This document shows, one piece after another, positions 26,513-34,390 of a DNA stretch of 64,000 nucleotides (positions are counted from its first letter, which is position 1; the number at the start of each line of letters is the position of its first letter). The translations under genes were made by a program, and so were the position numbers. The stretch lies in the NCBI GenBank assembly GCA_016177875.1, contig JACOUL010000033.1, forward strand, positions 1 through 64,000, given 5' to 3'. The DNA comes from Burkholderiales bacterium. Lineage in GTDB: Bacteria; Pseudomonadota; Gammaproteobacteria; Burkholderiales; Burkholderiaceae_D. The notes under the pieces are model-generated. The model saw nothing but the letters and a program-made list of their open reading frames with translations. It ran no database searches and was not told the DNA's origin.

Positions 26513-26992
26513 CGTTCGTCCAAGCTTTATTTTGACTAAGCAAGGCGTTTGCTCCGCAACGATATCTGGAGAAGTGAAGCAATACGTCAAGCCGTTTCCG
26601 GATATTTCCTTAAAAAGGAAGTCACCCTTATTGGTGTAAGAAGCGGTCTCAATTGGCGTCGCAGATCTCGCTGACAGAGCTTTCTTTAGCTCTTCGTATG
26701 TGCCGTTTGTTCCAAGTAAAAGTGCAGAGGGTACTTTCGCACCTGGGCTCGCAGGTATTGTTTCATCCCCTTTCACTTGACGCTCTAAAGCGGAAAAACT
26801 CGCTGCCCAGTACAGCAATGTAACGTAAGGGGCTGCGGCAGCATCCTGCTCAAACCGCTCGTTATATGGCTGGGCACGAAGAAATAGATTTTCCTGGACT
26901 TCGTATATCAGAGGAAGAACTTCCTTCGCTTCGCTAGCCACAGATCGAAGCGGGCTCCAAGCAGGAATCTGCATTGCTTCACTCAAATTCAT
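26507..26992 (-). CDS. Integron-cassette hypothetical protein
   Basis: A 161-residue soluble protein, unlike any family recognised. It is mostly helical in its first half (EAKEVLPLIYEVQENLFLRA) and has beta character after residue 110 (YTNKGDFLFKEISGNGLTYC). The gene fills one cassette: it begins 51 bases after attC 27043-27106 and its stop codon lies in attC 26456-26512. Codon use and G+C differ from the flanks, consistent with transfer. Cassette genes are often of this kind: compact, orphan and promoterless. Confidence 0.65.
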   Translation of the reverse strand: MNLSEAMQIPAWSPLRSVASEAKEVLPLIYEVQENLFLRAQPYNERFEQDAAAAPYVTLLYWAASFSALERQVKGDETIPASPGAKVPSALLLGTNGTYEELKKALSARSATPIETASYTNKGDFLFKEISGNGLTYCFTSPDIVAEQTPCLVKIKLGRTA

Positions 26993-27042
26993 GCGGATCT
27001 TTCAAAGATAAAGTATGGCTGGTACGCATGCTAAAGGCCGAC

Positions 27043-27106
27043 GCCCAACGTACCGTTAACCCGGAGCCGCGTCTTCGCGGCGATCGGGTTGAACGGATTG
27101 TTGGGC
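27043..27106 (-). repeat. attC recombination site (64 bp)
   Basis: On the minus strand it begins GCCCAAC and ends GTTGGGC. Inside, GTTCAACCCG pairs with CGGGTTAAC, and CCGCG pairs with CGCGG across a short loop, giving the folded hairpin that integron integrases recognise. This is a textbook short attC of the kind common in environmental integrons. Confidence 0.88.
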
Positions 27107-27373
27107 ATTGAGCGAACAGCGAAAAGCTAAGGTGTAGCCTGCCAAGTCAATTGACTCCCAATCGGTGGACTGATGAACAGGTATGTCGAGTGTGACAGTT
27201 CTGAGATTGATGCGGGGCGAGAAGCTGGAGAGAACCACCTTTGCTGCGTCACCACCAATCCGATGTGCGATGTAGAAATGCTGGAGATGGTCATAGCTAT
27301 TCTCTACACCAACGTCAATACTTCCGCGTTCGAGCAACACGTCACCATCAAACAAAGCAAGTTCAACGTGCAT
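27056..27373 (-). CDS. Integron-cassette hypothetical protein
   Basis: About 105 residues from ATG at 27373, just inside the GTTGGGC junction at 27383-27389; an ATG at 27394 would start outside the cassette. The protein is beta-rich (VELALFDGDVLLERGSIDVG; VTLDIPVHQ) with no recognised family. Its C-terminal 15-20 codons are read through attC 27043-27106, so the tail (QQSVQPDRREDAAPG) is a by-product of the recombination site. It is the first cassette of the array when read from the attI-like end. Confidence 0.6.
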   Translation of the reverse strand: MHVELALFDGDVLLERGSIDVGVENSYDHLQHFYIAHRIGGDAAKVVLSSFSPRINLRTVTLDIPVHQSTDWESIDLAGYTLAFRCSLNAQQSVQPDRREDAAPG

Positions 27374-27450
27374 AGGTTTTATGCCCAACTTCATTTATAT
27401 CGAAACATAACGTCCGTTCAACCTGGCAGGCTGTCCATTTAACCAGACTG
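27374..27450 (-). other. Candidate attI-like junction of the integron remnant
   Basis: On the minus strand, a GTTGAACGGACGTTATG segment is followed 16 bases later by ATGAAGTTGGGC, a simple core site with a purine-rich run before it. There is no matching inverse core upstream to make it an attC. This layout resembles attI sites. No integrase gene is found next to it, where one would be expected on the plus strand. The rest of the gap to 27727 (about 280 bp) shows no gene. Confidence 0.45.
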
Positions 27451-27727
27451 GCGATTGCCTGAAAACCCGCGCGCCTATTGGCTTTCGCGAAAGCCCGTCG
27501 AGTTAAACGTCAAATAAAAATCAGTGAAAAACTGACAGCCAGAACGGAGGCTCAGTTTAGGGCGAAATTGCCAGGTTGGCAAATATTGGCGATGCGAACG
27601 GCAGCTTTGCGATTGAAATGGAATTGGCAGCTTCTGGCCGAAAACACCCATAGGGAATATTCCCGATGTGCGGATCGGCAGATTTTTCTAGACTGGCTAC
27701 ATGTTCAATCGCGCAGGAGTAGCCGCC

Positions 27728-29329
27728 ATGCCAGCCGCCACCGTTCAAAAGCTTATCCCGCCCGTGAGTGATCTCACCGCTTTATCCGCCACCGACCAAG
27801 CGCGCTTAATTCGCAACGGCGAAATCTCTTCGCTGGAGTTAGTCAATGCCCACATCGATCGCATCGAGGCCGTCAATCCCGCCTTGAACGCAGTTGTCGT
27901 CAAGCGATACGACGCCGCGCGCGCCGAAGCGCGGGATGCCGATCGCCTGCGCGCAAGAGGCGAGGCAAGCGGTGCCCTTCATGGCGTGCCGGTAACGATC
28001 AAAGAATGCCTGGACGTGGCCGGCACGCCATCGACCTTCGGCTTGCCGGCACGCGCGAATATGATTGCGTCGCACGACGACGCTTATGTCGCGCGTCTGC
28101 GCCAAGCCGGCGCAATCGTGCTTGGTAAAACCAATGTCGCGCAAATCTTGATGTTCCTGGAAAGCGAGAATCCGCACTACGGCCGTACCAACAACCCGTG
28201 GAATCTCACGCGCACGCCGGGCGGCAGCAGCGGCGGCGAAGCTGCCATCATCGCTGCCGGCGGTTCGCCTTTAGGGTTGGGCACGGATCTCGGCGGCAGT
28301 GTGCGCTGCCCCGCGGCGTTTTGCGGCATCGCCGGCATGAAGCCGACGGCCGGGCGCTTGCCGGACGCCGGGCGCTACAGCCTGCCTCTCGGTCAGCGCG
28401 CGATCGTCAGCCAAGTGGGCGTGCTAGCACGGCGCGTGGCTGACGTGGAGCTCGGTTTGGAAGTCGCGAATGGCGGCCGCAATCCGGCGACTGAGCCGCC
28501 GCAGCCGTTGTTCGATTCAAGTTCTGTCGATGTCTCGCGTTTGCGCGTTGGCTGGTATGTCGACGACGGCATGTTTCCGGTGGCACCCGCTGCCAAGCGC
28601 GCGGTGCAAGAAGCTGCGGCCATGTTGACTGCTGCCGGTGCCCAAGTGCAGCAGTGGCAGCCGCCCTTGATGAGTCAAGCATATGACTTGGCGATGGGTA
28701 TCTTCAGTGCCGACCGCGGCGTCGGCATGCGGCAGACCTTGGGACATGATCCTGTCGATCCGCGTATCAAAATTGTGTTGATGCTCGCCTCGCGTTCGCG
28801 CTTTACCTTGCATGCGATGGCGAGCGTGATGCGCTTGTTTGGGCAAGAAAGTCTTGCGCGCGGCATGAACGGTTTCGGCCACGGCGATACCGCGCATTAC
28901 TGGCAATTGGTGCAAGCGCAGATGGATTATCAAGAACGCTTCAAGCAAGCGCTCGATCAAGCCGAAGGCGGGCCTGTCGATATCATCCTCAGCCCTGCCA
29001 TGTCGCTCCCTGCGTGGACGCACGGTGCCGGCAATGATTTGGTGTTGGGCGGCGCGTACACGATTCTGAACAACTTGCTCGGCTACCCGGCAGGCGTGGT
29101 GCCGGTCACGCGCGTGCGTAAGGAGGAAGAATCTGAGCGGCCCGCATCACGCGACATCGTGCTGCGCACGGCGCGCAAGGTTGAGCAAGGCAGCGCGGGA
29201 TTGCCGATCGGCGTGCAAGTCACGGCGCGTCCCTGGCGCGAACATATCGCGCTGACGGCGATGCGCGCGATCGAGCAAGCGGCTCGCCGGCGTCCCGACT
29301 TCCCCATGACGCCGTATGTATCGGCGTAA
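27728..29329 (+). CDS. Amidase-signature family hydrolase
   Basis: A 533-residue amidase from ATG at 27728, with CAGGAG upstream (a reading from 27701 adds nine unconserved residues). The Ser-cisSer-Lys triad is visible: Lys in GVPVTIKECLDVAG, cis-Ser in TPGGSSGGEAAIIAAGG, and the nucleophile Ser in GLGTDLGGSVRCPAAFCG. The family hydrolyses C-N bonds of amides (acetamide, glutamyl-tRNA, aryl amides). A second, diverged amidase lies at 31895. Here the neighbours (integron remnant, Fic) do not suggest the substrate. Confidence 0.9.
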   Translation: MPAATVQKLIPPVSDLTALSATDQARLIRNGEISSLELVNAHIDRIEAVNPALNAVVVKRYDAARAEARDADRLRARGEASGALHGVPVTIKECLDVAGTPSTFGLPARANMIASHDDAYVARLRQAGAIVLGKTNVAQILMFLESENPHYGRTNNPWNLTRTPGGSSGGEAAIIAAGGSPLGLGTDLGGSVRCPAAFCGIAGMKPTAGRLPDAGRYSLPLGQRAIVSQVGVLARRVADVELGLEVANGGRNPATEPPQPLFDSSSVDVSRLRVGWYVDDGMFPVAPAAKRAVQEAAAMLTAAGAQVQQWQPPLMSQAYDLAMGIFSADRGVGMRQTLGHDPVDPRIKIVLMLASRSRFTLHAMASVMRLFGQESLARGMNGFGHGDTAHYWQLVQAQMDYQERFKQALDQAEGGPVDIILSPAMSLPAWTHGAGNDLVLGGAYTILNNLLGYPAGVVPVTRVRKEEESERPASRDIVLRTARKVEQGSAGLPIGVQVTARPWREHIALTAMRAIEQAARRRPDFPMTPYVSA

Positions 29330-29348
29330 ATGCAGCGTTCCATATTAT

Positions 29349-30821
29349 TTATAGCGCGGCCAAGCCTTGAGGCCACAATAGGCTTGTGTCTGGGGAGGGT
29401 TCTTCAAATGCCTGGCATCGCTGCATCAGATCGATCACGGCATCCAATTCTTCGTATACAAAAGACGCCGACCATTGCTGGGCGCGGCACATCGCATCGA
29501 CATAGGCTTCTGGATTGCCATCGCGGCTTAACGCGCGCAAGCCGCCCAGATAGACATCTCGATAGATAGACGGAACGATAATGCGGCATTCACCCGCGTG
29601 CGAGAGTTCCGAGTTCATCACCAGGCGCGCAAGGCGGCCATTGCCGTCATCAAATGGATGAATTTCCGTGACGATGAACATCGCAAGCAGCGCCCTGGGC
29701 AGCCCGGGCGCAAGGGTCGACAAGCGCCTGACAGCTTCCTTGAGTGTGCCGCGCACAAGCCGTGGCTCTACGAACCGGGTGCCGCCGGCCGCGTTGGCAT
29801 CTATCTTGAATTCTCCCGGCCGGATTTCCGGCCGCTTTTCCATCATGATGCGATGGCGCTCGGATAAATGGTCGATGGCGGCGTCGGTATGCGGGAAAGG
29901 CAAGGCACGCCAAGCCGGATGCTGGGCCTGCAAAAACACGGCAGCGATATCGTGCGAGTCCTTAGGGCGGCTTGCCGCAATCTGCTGACGCAATGCGATG
30001 TTGATCGCTTCATTTACAGAAAATTTCGTGCCCTCGATGAAGTTGCTGAAATACGATTCTAGAAAAGCAAAGTGTGTTTTGGCATCCGGCGACTTCAGGC
30101 TATCCGACATATGTGGAAGCGTAGCCTTGCGCAATGTATCGGCTAAACGATCGAATAAGGCCATGCGCGCATGATCGATGCCCAATGCGACATGCTGCGC
30201 CCTGACACTGCTTGCGCGATGGTCGGGGCGCGTACCCAAAAGATTGCCGATCATCTTGTCGAAAAGGGCGGCTTCGCGTGTGCGCCCGAGAGCGGGTGCA
30301 ATTGCCTTGGCTTGGTCGCGCAAATCATTGAGCGCGGCTGCGCCCTTGATGTGCAGGATATCGATCAGTTTTTCCTCAAGCTTGTTGATCGGCGCATTGC
30401 GGTGACGACCCGATCGGTCGATGCTAAGGTTATCGAGGAACATGCGCGGTGTGCTCGCGATATAAATTCCTGTATGGCTTTGCGCATCGCCCGGCTGTGG
30501 GCCAGGGCCTTTGACCAAATGGATCCGCACGCCCGGCAACTCGACGACGCGGTGGTATCCATACGCAAGAAACATCTCGTCGCCGTTGATAACGGATTCA
30601 AAGGCTGTGCGGTAGCTGATGACGGCCTTGGGGAAAAGAGCAGCCAGCAAACGCACACGCTCGCGGCGTAATTGATCTGCCCAGTGTTCTTCTGGAAGCG
30701 TGGAAAAAATGCCTGCTGCCACACGATGCCATTCGCCGGATGCGACTCGGCGCAGCGCCGCACGTTGCTCGGCGGCGTTCATTTCGGCATTCAGAAAAAG
30801 CTCGCCAGTGGGGTCGGCCAT
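29349..30821 (-). CDS. Fic-domain AMP transferase with antitoxin-like N-terminus
   Basis: A 490-residue protein. Residues 15-130 look like the winged-helix AbiEi antitoxin type (LRRVASGEWHRVAAGIFS, FPKAVISYRTAFE, RIHLVKG). The Fic domain carries the complete motif HPFDDGNGRLAR at about 389-400, with catalytic His and the anion-binding GNGR. Upstream, SNFIEG at about 261-266 fits the inhibitory (S/T)xxxE(G/N) helix, so activity is probably auto-inhibited. It should transfer AMP to a protein hydroxyl. Such N-terminal wHTH-Fic fusions may autoregulate their own expression. It is tail-to-tail with the amidase gene. Confidence 0.85.
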   Translation of the reverse strand: MADPTGELFLNAEMNAAEQRAALRRVASGEWHRVAAGIFSTLPEEHWADQLRRERVRLLAALFPKAVISYRTAFESVINGDEMFLAYGYHRVVELPGVRIHLVKGPGPQPGDAQSHTGIYIASTPRMFLDNLSIDRSGRHRNAPINKLEEKLIDILHIKGAAALNDLRDQAKAIAPALGRTREAALFDKMIGNLLGTRPDHRASSVRAQHVALGIDHARMALFDRLADTLRKATLPHMSDSLKSPDAKTHFAFLESYFSNFIEGTKFSVNEAINIALRQQIAASRPKDSHDIAAVFLQAQHPAWRALPFPHTDAAIDHLSERHRIMMEKRPEIRPGEFKIDANAAGGTRFVEPRLVRGTLKEAVRRLSTLAPGLPRALLAMFIVTEIHPFDDGNGRLARLVMNSELSHAGECRIIVPSIYRDVYLGGLRALSRDGNPEAYVDAMCRAQQWSASFVYEELDAVIDLMQRCQAFEEPSPDTSLLWPQGLAAL

Positions 30822-31005
30822 GTCGGAAATTTTGGAGCTAAGGACTAAAATTTGGAATAATTGTCTGAATTATCGCATTTAAACAAATATTTTGTCGGTT
30901 TTTGTGGTATTTCCATCGATTTCTTCTTCTCGCGAAAATGTTGACCTTAACGTAACGTCAGGGTTTAGTCTTTGCTCATTCGTTTCCGACAAAGGAGAAA
31001 TCGCG

Positions 31006-31881
31006 ATGAGCATTGTTTCGACCAATATCATCCACGCCGGCATCCCCAGCAGGTCCGCGTTGCGCGTGGCCACTTTGCGCGCCGTTCATCAATTGCTGGA
31101 TGAGCCCATCGTTTTCGATGATCCCATCGCCCTGCCGATTCTCGGCGATCAATTAGAGGCAACGGTTCGCGGCGATCCTTTTCAGTTCAACGATCCCTTG
31201 TCGCGCGGTTTGCGCGCCGCATTGATCGCACGCAGCAGGTTCGCGGAAGAGATGCTGCATGCCGCAATCAGCAAGGGCGTTCAGCAGTACGTGGTGCTCG
31301 GCGCCGGGCTCGATACTTTCGCGTACCGCAATCCCTTTGCCGCCGATGCACTGCAAGTGTACGAAGTCGATCATCCCTCCACGCAGGCGTGGAAAAAATC
31401 GCTGCTGCAAGAGGGCGGCATTCCAATTCCGCAGTCGGTCAAATTCGCCGCTTGCGATTTCGAGAGAAGCACGCTGAATGAAATTTTGCGCGAAGCCGGA
31501 TTTAACGCCAGCGAACCAGCTTGTTTTTCCTGGCTCGGCGTCACCATGTATTTGACGCAGGAAGCGGTGTTCGAGACGCTGCGCTTGGTCGCGGCGCTGC
31601 CGCAGGGCAGTTCGATCACCTTCGACTATCGGACGCATCCAGCGCTGCAACATCCCATCGAGCGGGTGATCGGCGAATTTTTGGAGGCACAGTTTCTCAA
31701 GCAAGGCGAACCGTGGATCTCGTCTTATGACCCCGCCGTCCTGGCGGAAGAGGCGCGGAAGCTAGGATTTCAAAGCGCCGACAATATCGGCGCCGCCGAA
31801 CTGAATTCACGCTATTTCGCGCGCCGCAAGGATGGCTTGCAAGTCGGCGGCGGATTTCGATTGATGTACGCACGAACTTAA
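31006..31881 (+). CDS. Class I SAM methyltransferase (PPM1/TIGR00027-like)
   Basis: A 291-residue protein from ATG at 31006, which has AAAGGAGAAA ten bases upstream; a longer frame to 30892 has no such site. The core QYVVLGAGLDTFAYRNPF (motif I), the acidic YEVDHPSTQAWKK (motif II) and PACFSWLGVTMYLTQEAVFE match the leucine carboxyl methyltransferase-like family (COG3315). These are often linked to secondary metabolism. The substrate is unknown. The next gene begins 13 bases later, so it may form an operon with the amidase and MerR genes. Confidence 0.85.
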   Translation: MSIVSTNIIHAGIPSRSALRVATLRAVHQLLDEPIVFDDPIALPILGDQLEATVRGDPFQFNDPLSRGLRAALIARSRFAEEMLHAAISKGVQQYVVLGAGLDTFAYRNPFAADALQVYEVDHPSTQAWKKSLLQEGGIPIPQSVKFAACDFERSTLNEILREAGFNASEPACFSWLGVTMYLTQEAVFETLRLVAALPQGSSITFDYRTHPALQHPIERVIGEFLEAQFLKQGEPWISSYDPAVLAEEARKLGFQSADNIGAAELNSRYFARRKDGLQVGGGFRLMYART

Positions 31882-31894
31882 AAGGAATCGAGCC

Positions 31895-33364
31895 ATGAAA
31901 GACACAGCGTTTCACACCACCACCGAATTGCTGCGCGAATTGCAGCAAAAACATATCAGCTCGGTTGAATTGCTCGACCTCTACATCGATCGTTTCGAAC
32001 GCATCAACCCGCGCATTAATGCCATCGTCGCGACCGATTTCGACAATGCGAGAAAGCGAGCCCATGCCGCCGATCAGGCGCGCGCCGCAGGAGAAATTTG
32101 GGGGCCGCTGCATGGATTGCCGATGACCATTAAAGATACGCTGGAAGTCGCCGGCATGCCTTGCACCGCCGGCGCGCCGGAGTGGAAAGAGCATGTCCCT
32201 CAACGCCACGCCGACGTGGTCGCTGCCTTAATCAAAGCCGGCGCCATTATTTTCGGTAAAACCAATGTCCCCCTTCATGCGATGGACTGGCAAAGCTACA
32301 ATGCAAATTACGGTACCACCAACAATCCCTGGGATCTCGCGCGTACGCCGGGCGGCTCTTCCGGCGGCGCGGCGGCGGCGCTTGCAGCCGGTCTCACGAG
32401 TTTGGATATAGGCAGCGATTTGGCCGGCTCGATTCGCACACCGGCGCATTTCTGCGGCGTGTATGGACACAAGCCGAGTCTCAACGTCGTGCCCACGCGC
32501 GGGCATATTCCTCCCCGACCGGGCATTCATCCCGGCGAATATTCGGGCGACGCCGAACTGGCGGTGATCGGGCCGCTGGCGCGAAGCGCCGACGATCTCG
32601 ACCTGGCGTTGGACATCATCGCCGGGCCGAAGCCGCACCATCAAACTGCCTGGAGTTTGACGTTTCCCGCGCCGCGTAAAAAGGAACTCAAGGATTTCAA
32701 GGTAGGCTTGTGGCTGGACGACCCGGTTTGTCCGGTCGATGCGGCAGTCGGCGATTGCCTGCGAAAGTTGGCGGATGCATTGGCCAAGGCGGGTGCCCAA
32801 GTAAGCGACGCGCGTCCCGCTATCGACTTCACTGCCAGCCACGACATCTACATGCGCTTAGTCGCCGCGTCGCAATGCGCCGGCCAGCCAGACGATCGAT
32901 TTTATTATGCGCTTGGCCGTATTCAAGACCTGGATCGAAACGACAGAAGCCCCATGGCCCAATGGCTGCGCGGCACGGCCATCTCGCATCGAGACTGGGT
33001 TCGGTCCGACTATCAGCGCTTGCTGATGCGACAGAAGTGGGCGGATTATTTCAAGGAGTTCGACGTCTTGCTTTGCCCGGTCGCATCGGTGACTGCATTT
33101 GCGCACGATCATGGCGAGTTTTTCGGCCGCACGCTGCAAGTCAATGGCCAGAAAAGATCCTATATTGATACCATGATGGCTTGGGCTGGACTACCCAACG
33201 TGTCTTTTCTGCCGGTGACCACAGCACCGATTGGAATAGCGCATAATGGTTTGCCGGTCGGCGTGCAAATCGTCGGCCCTTATCTTGAAGACAAGACGCC
33301 GATTCACTTCGCTAAGCTGCTCGCAAAGCGCATCGGGGGATTTTCCGCGCCATCGGGATATTGA
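31895..33364 (+). CDS. Amidase-signature family hydrolase (second copy type)
   Basis: A 489-residue amidase with catalytic Lys in LPMTIKDTLEVAGMP, cis-Ser in TPGGSSGGAAAALAAG and nucleophile in IGSDLAGSIRTPAHFCG. AAGGAAT before the ATG supports the start. It follows the methyltransferase gene by 13 bases and precedes the MerR gene by 15, so all three are probably co-transcribed. It is distinct from the amidase at 27728 and is not a recent duplicate. Confidence 0.9.
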   Translation: MKDTAFHTTTELLRELQQKHISSVELLDLYIDRFERINPRINAIVATDFDNARKRAHAADQARAAGEIWGPLHGLPMTIKDTLEVAGMPCTAGAPEWKEHVPQRHADVVAALIKAGAIIFGKTNVPLHAMDWQSYNANYGTTNNPWDLARTPGGSSGGAAAALAAGLTSLDIGSDLAGSIRTPAHFCGVYGHKPSLNVVPTRGHIPPRPGIHPGEYSGDAELAVIGPLARSADDLDLALDIIAGPKPHHQTAWSLTFPAPRKKELKDFKVGLWLDDPVCPVDAAVGDCLRKLADALAKAGAQVSDARPAIDFTASHDIYMRLVAASQCAGQPDDRFYYALGRIQDLDRNDRSPMAQWLRGTAISHRDWVRSDYQRLLMRQKWADYFKEFDVLLCPVASVTAFAHDHGEFFGRTLQVNGQKRSYIDTMMAWAGLPNVSFLPVTTAPIGIAHNGLPVGVQIVGPYLEDKTPIHFAKLLAKRIGGFSAPSGY

Positions 33365-33379
33365 TGCAGGGAGGGCATC

Positions 33380-34390
33380 ATGCTGCTGAAAGTAGGCGAA
33401 CTGGCCAAACGCACCGGTCTCACGGTGCGCGCGTTGCATCACTACGATGCCATCGGCCTGCTCGCGCCTTCCGCACGCTCCGACTCAGGCTATCGCCTCT
33501 ACAATCGCAACGATATCGCGCGCCTGCACGCGATTCAAGCCATGCGCCAAATCGGTATTCCACTGGCCGATATCGGGAATCTACTCACTCAGGGCGAACC
33601 GCTTTCGGCGGTCGTGCAGCGGCAGATGGCCATGCTCGACAAACAGATTGCGCAAGCGAACGAATTGCGCAACCGCTTGCAACTGCTGCAAATCAATTTG
33701 ACGAGCGGAACCGAACCGGATTTATCGGAATGGCTTTCCACGCTCGAATTGATGTCGACTTACGGCAAATATTTCACGCCGGCCGAATTGAAGCAGCTCA
33801 TGGAAGGCTGGCGGCGAACGGAATCCGAATGGCTGCCCTTGATCAAAGCGACACGCGAGGCGATGAATCGCCAGCTCGATCCATGCAGCCTGGAAGCACA
33901 GCCGCTGGCGCGTCAGTGGATGGATTTGACTATGCGCTGGCTGGGCGGCGATTTTGAGCTGCTCAGCCGATGGGAAAATATGGTCACGCGCGAGCCCGTT
34001 GCGCAAAACAGGAACGGCGTCGATCCTGCTATGCGGCACTACATCCGGCAAGCGATCGACTTGCGCCTGGAGGCTTTGCATCAATATTTTTCGCCGGATG
34101 AATTGAAGCGCCTGCAAGACATCGACGATGAATGGATGGCATTCGGCAAGGAAGCGCAGCGCGCGATGAAGAAAAATCTGCCGCCCCACGACAAGAAAAT
34201 GCAGACGCTGCTTGTCTGTTGGGATGATTTGATCGACCGTACGGCGAACCGCGAGCCGGCGTTGCGCAAAAAGCTGCTGCTCGCCTACGGGAATGATCCT
34301 GTTTTGCGCGCGGGCGCCGTACTCGGCGTCGAACTGCAGGATTTCATGCGGAATGCGCGCACGGTAATCGAGGGGAGGAAATCACCATGA
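33380..34390 (+). CDS. MerR family transcriptional regulator
   Basis: A 336-residue regulator. The N-terminal winged helix is classic MerR: LLKVGELAKRTGLTVRALHH, then YDAIGLLAPSARSDSGYRLY, followed by the dimerisation helix (residues about 75-110). The C-terminal 220 residues are helical and unlike the short metal sensors; they suggest a ligand-binding domain of the TipA/BmrR sort, but no motif is clear. The last codon overlaps the next gene's ATG (ATGA). Confidence 0.85.
   Translation: MLLKVGELAKRTGLTVRALHHYDAIGLLAPSARSDSGYRLYNRNDIARLHAIQAMRQIGIPLADIGNLLTQGEPLSAVVQRQMAMLDKQIAQANELRNRLQLLQINLTSGTEPDLSEWLSTLELMSTYGKYFTPAELKQLMEGWRRTESEWLPLIKATREAMNRQLDPCSLEAQPLARQWMDLTMRWLGGDFELLSRWENMVTREPVAQNRNGVDPAMRHYIRQAIDLRLEALHQYFSPDELKRLQDIDDEWMAFGKEAQRAMKKNLPPHDKKMQTLLVCWDDLIDRTANREPALRKKLLLAYGNDPVLRAGAVLGVELQDFMRNARTVIEGRKSP

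Noticed and set aside
27653..27664. GGGAATATTCCC palindrome upstream of the amidase gene
   Set aside because: Only 12 bp, single copy, no related site noticed elsewhere; may be chance.
27478..27771. Plus-strand frame where an integron integrase would be expected
   Set aside because: The peptide has none of the tyrosine-recombinase motifs (R...HxxR...Y), and its end overlaps the well-supported amidase in another frame.
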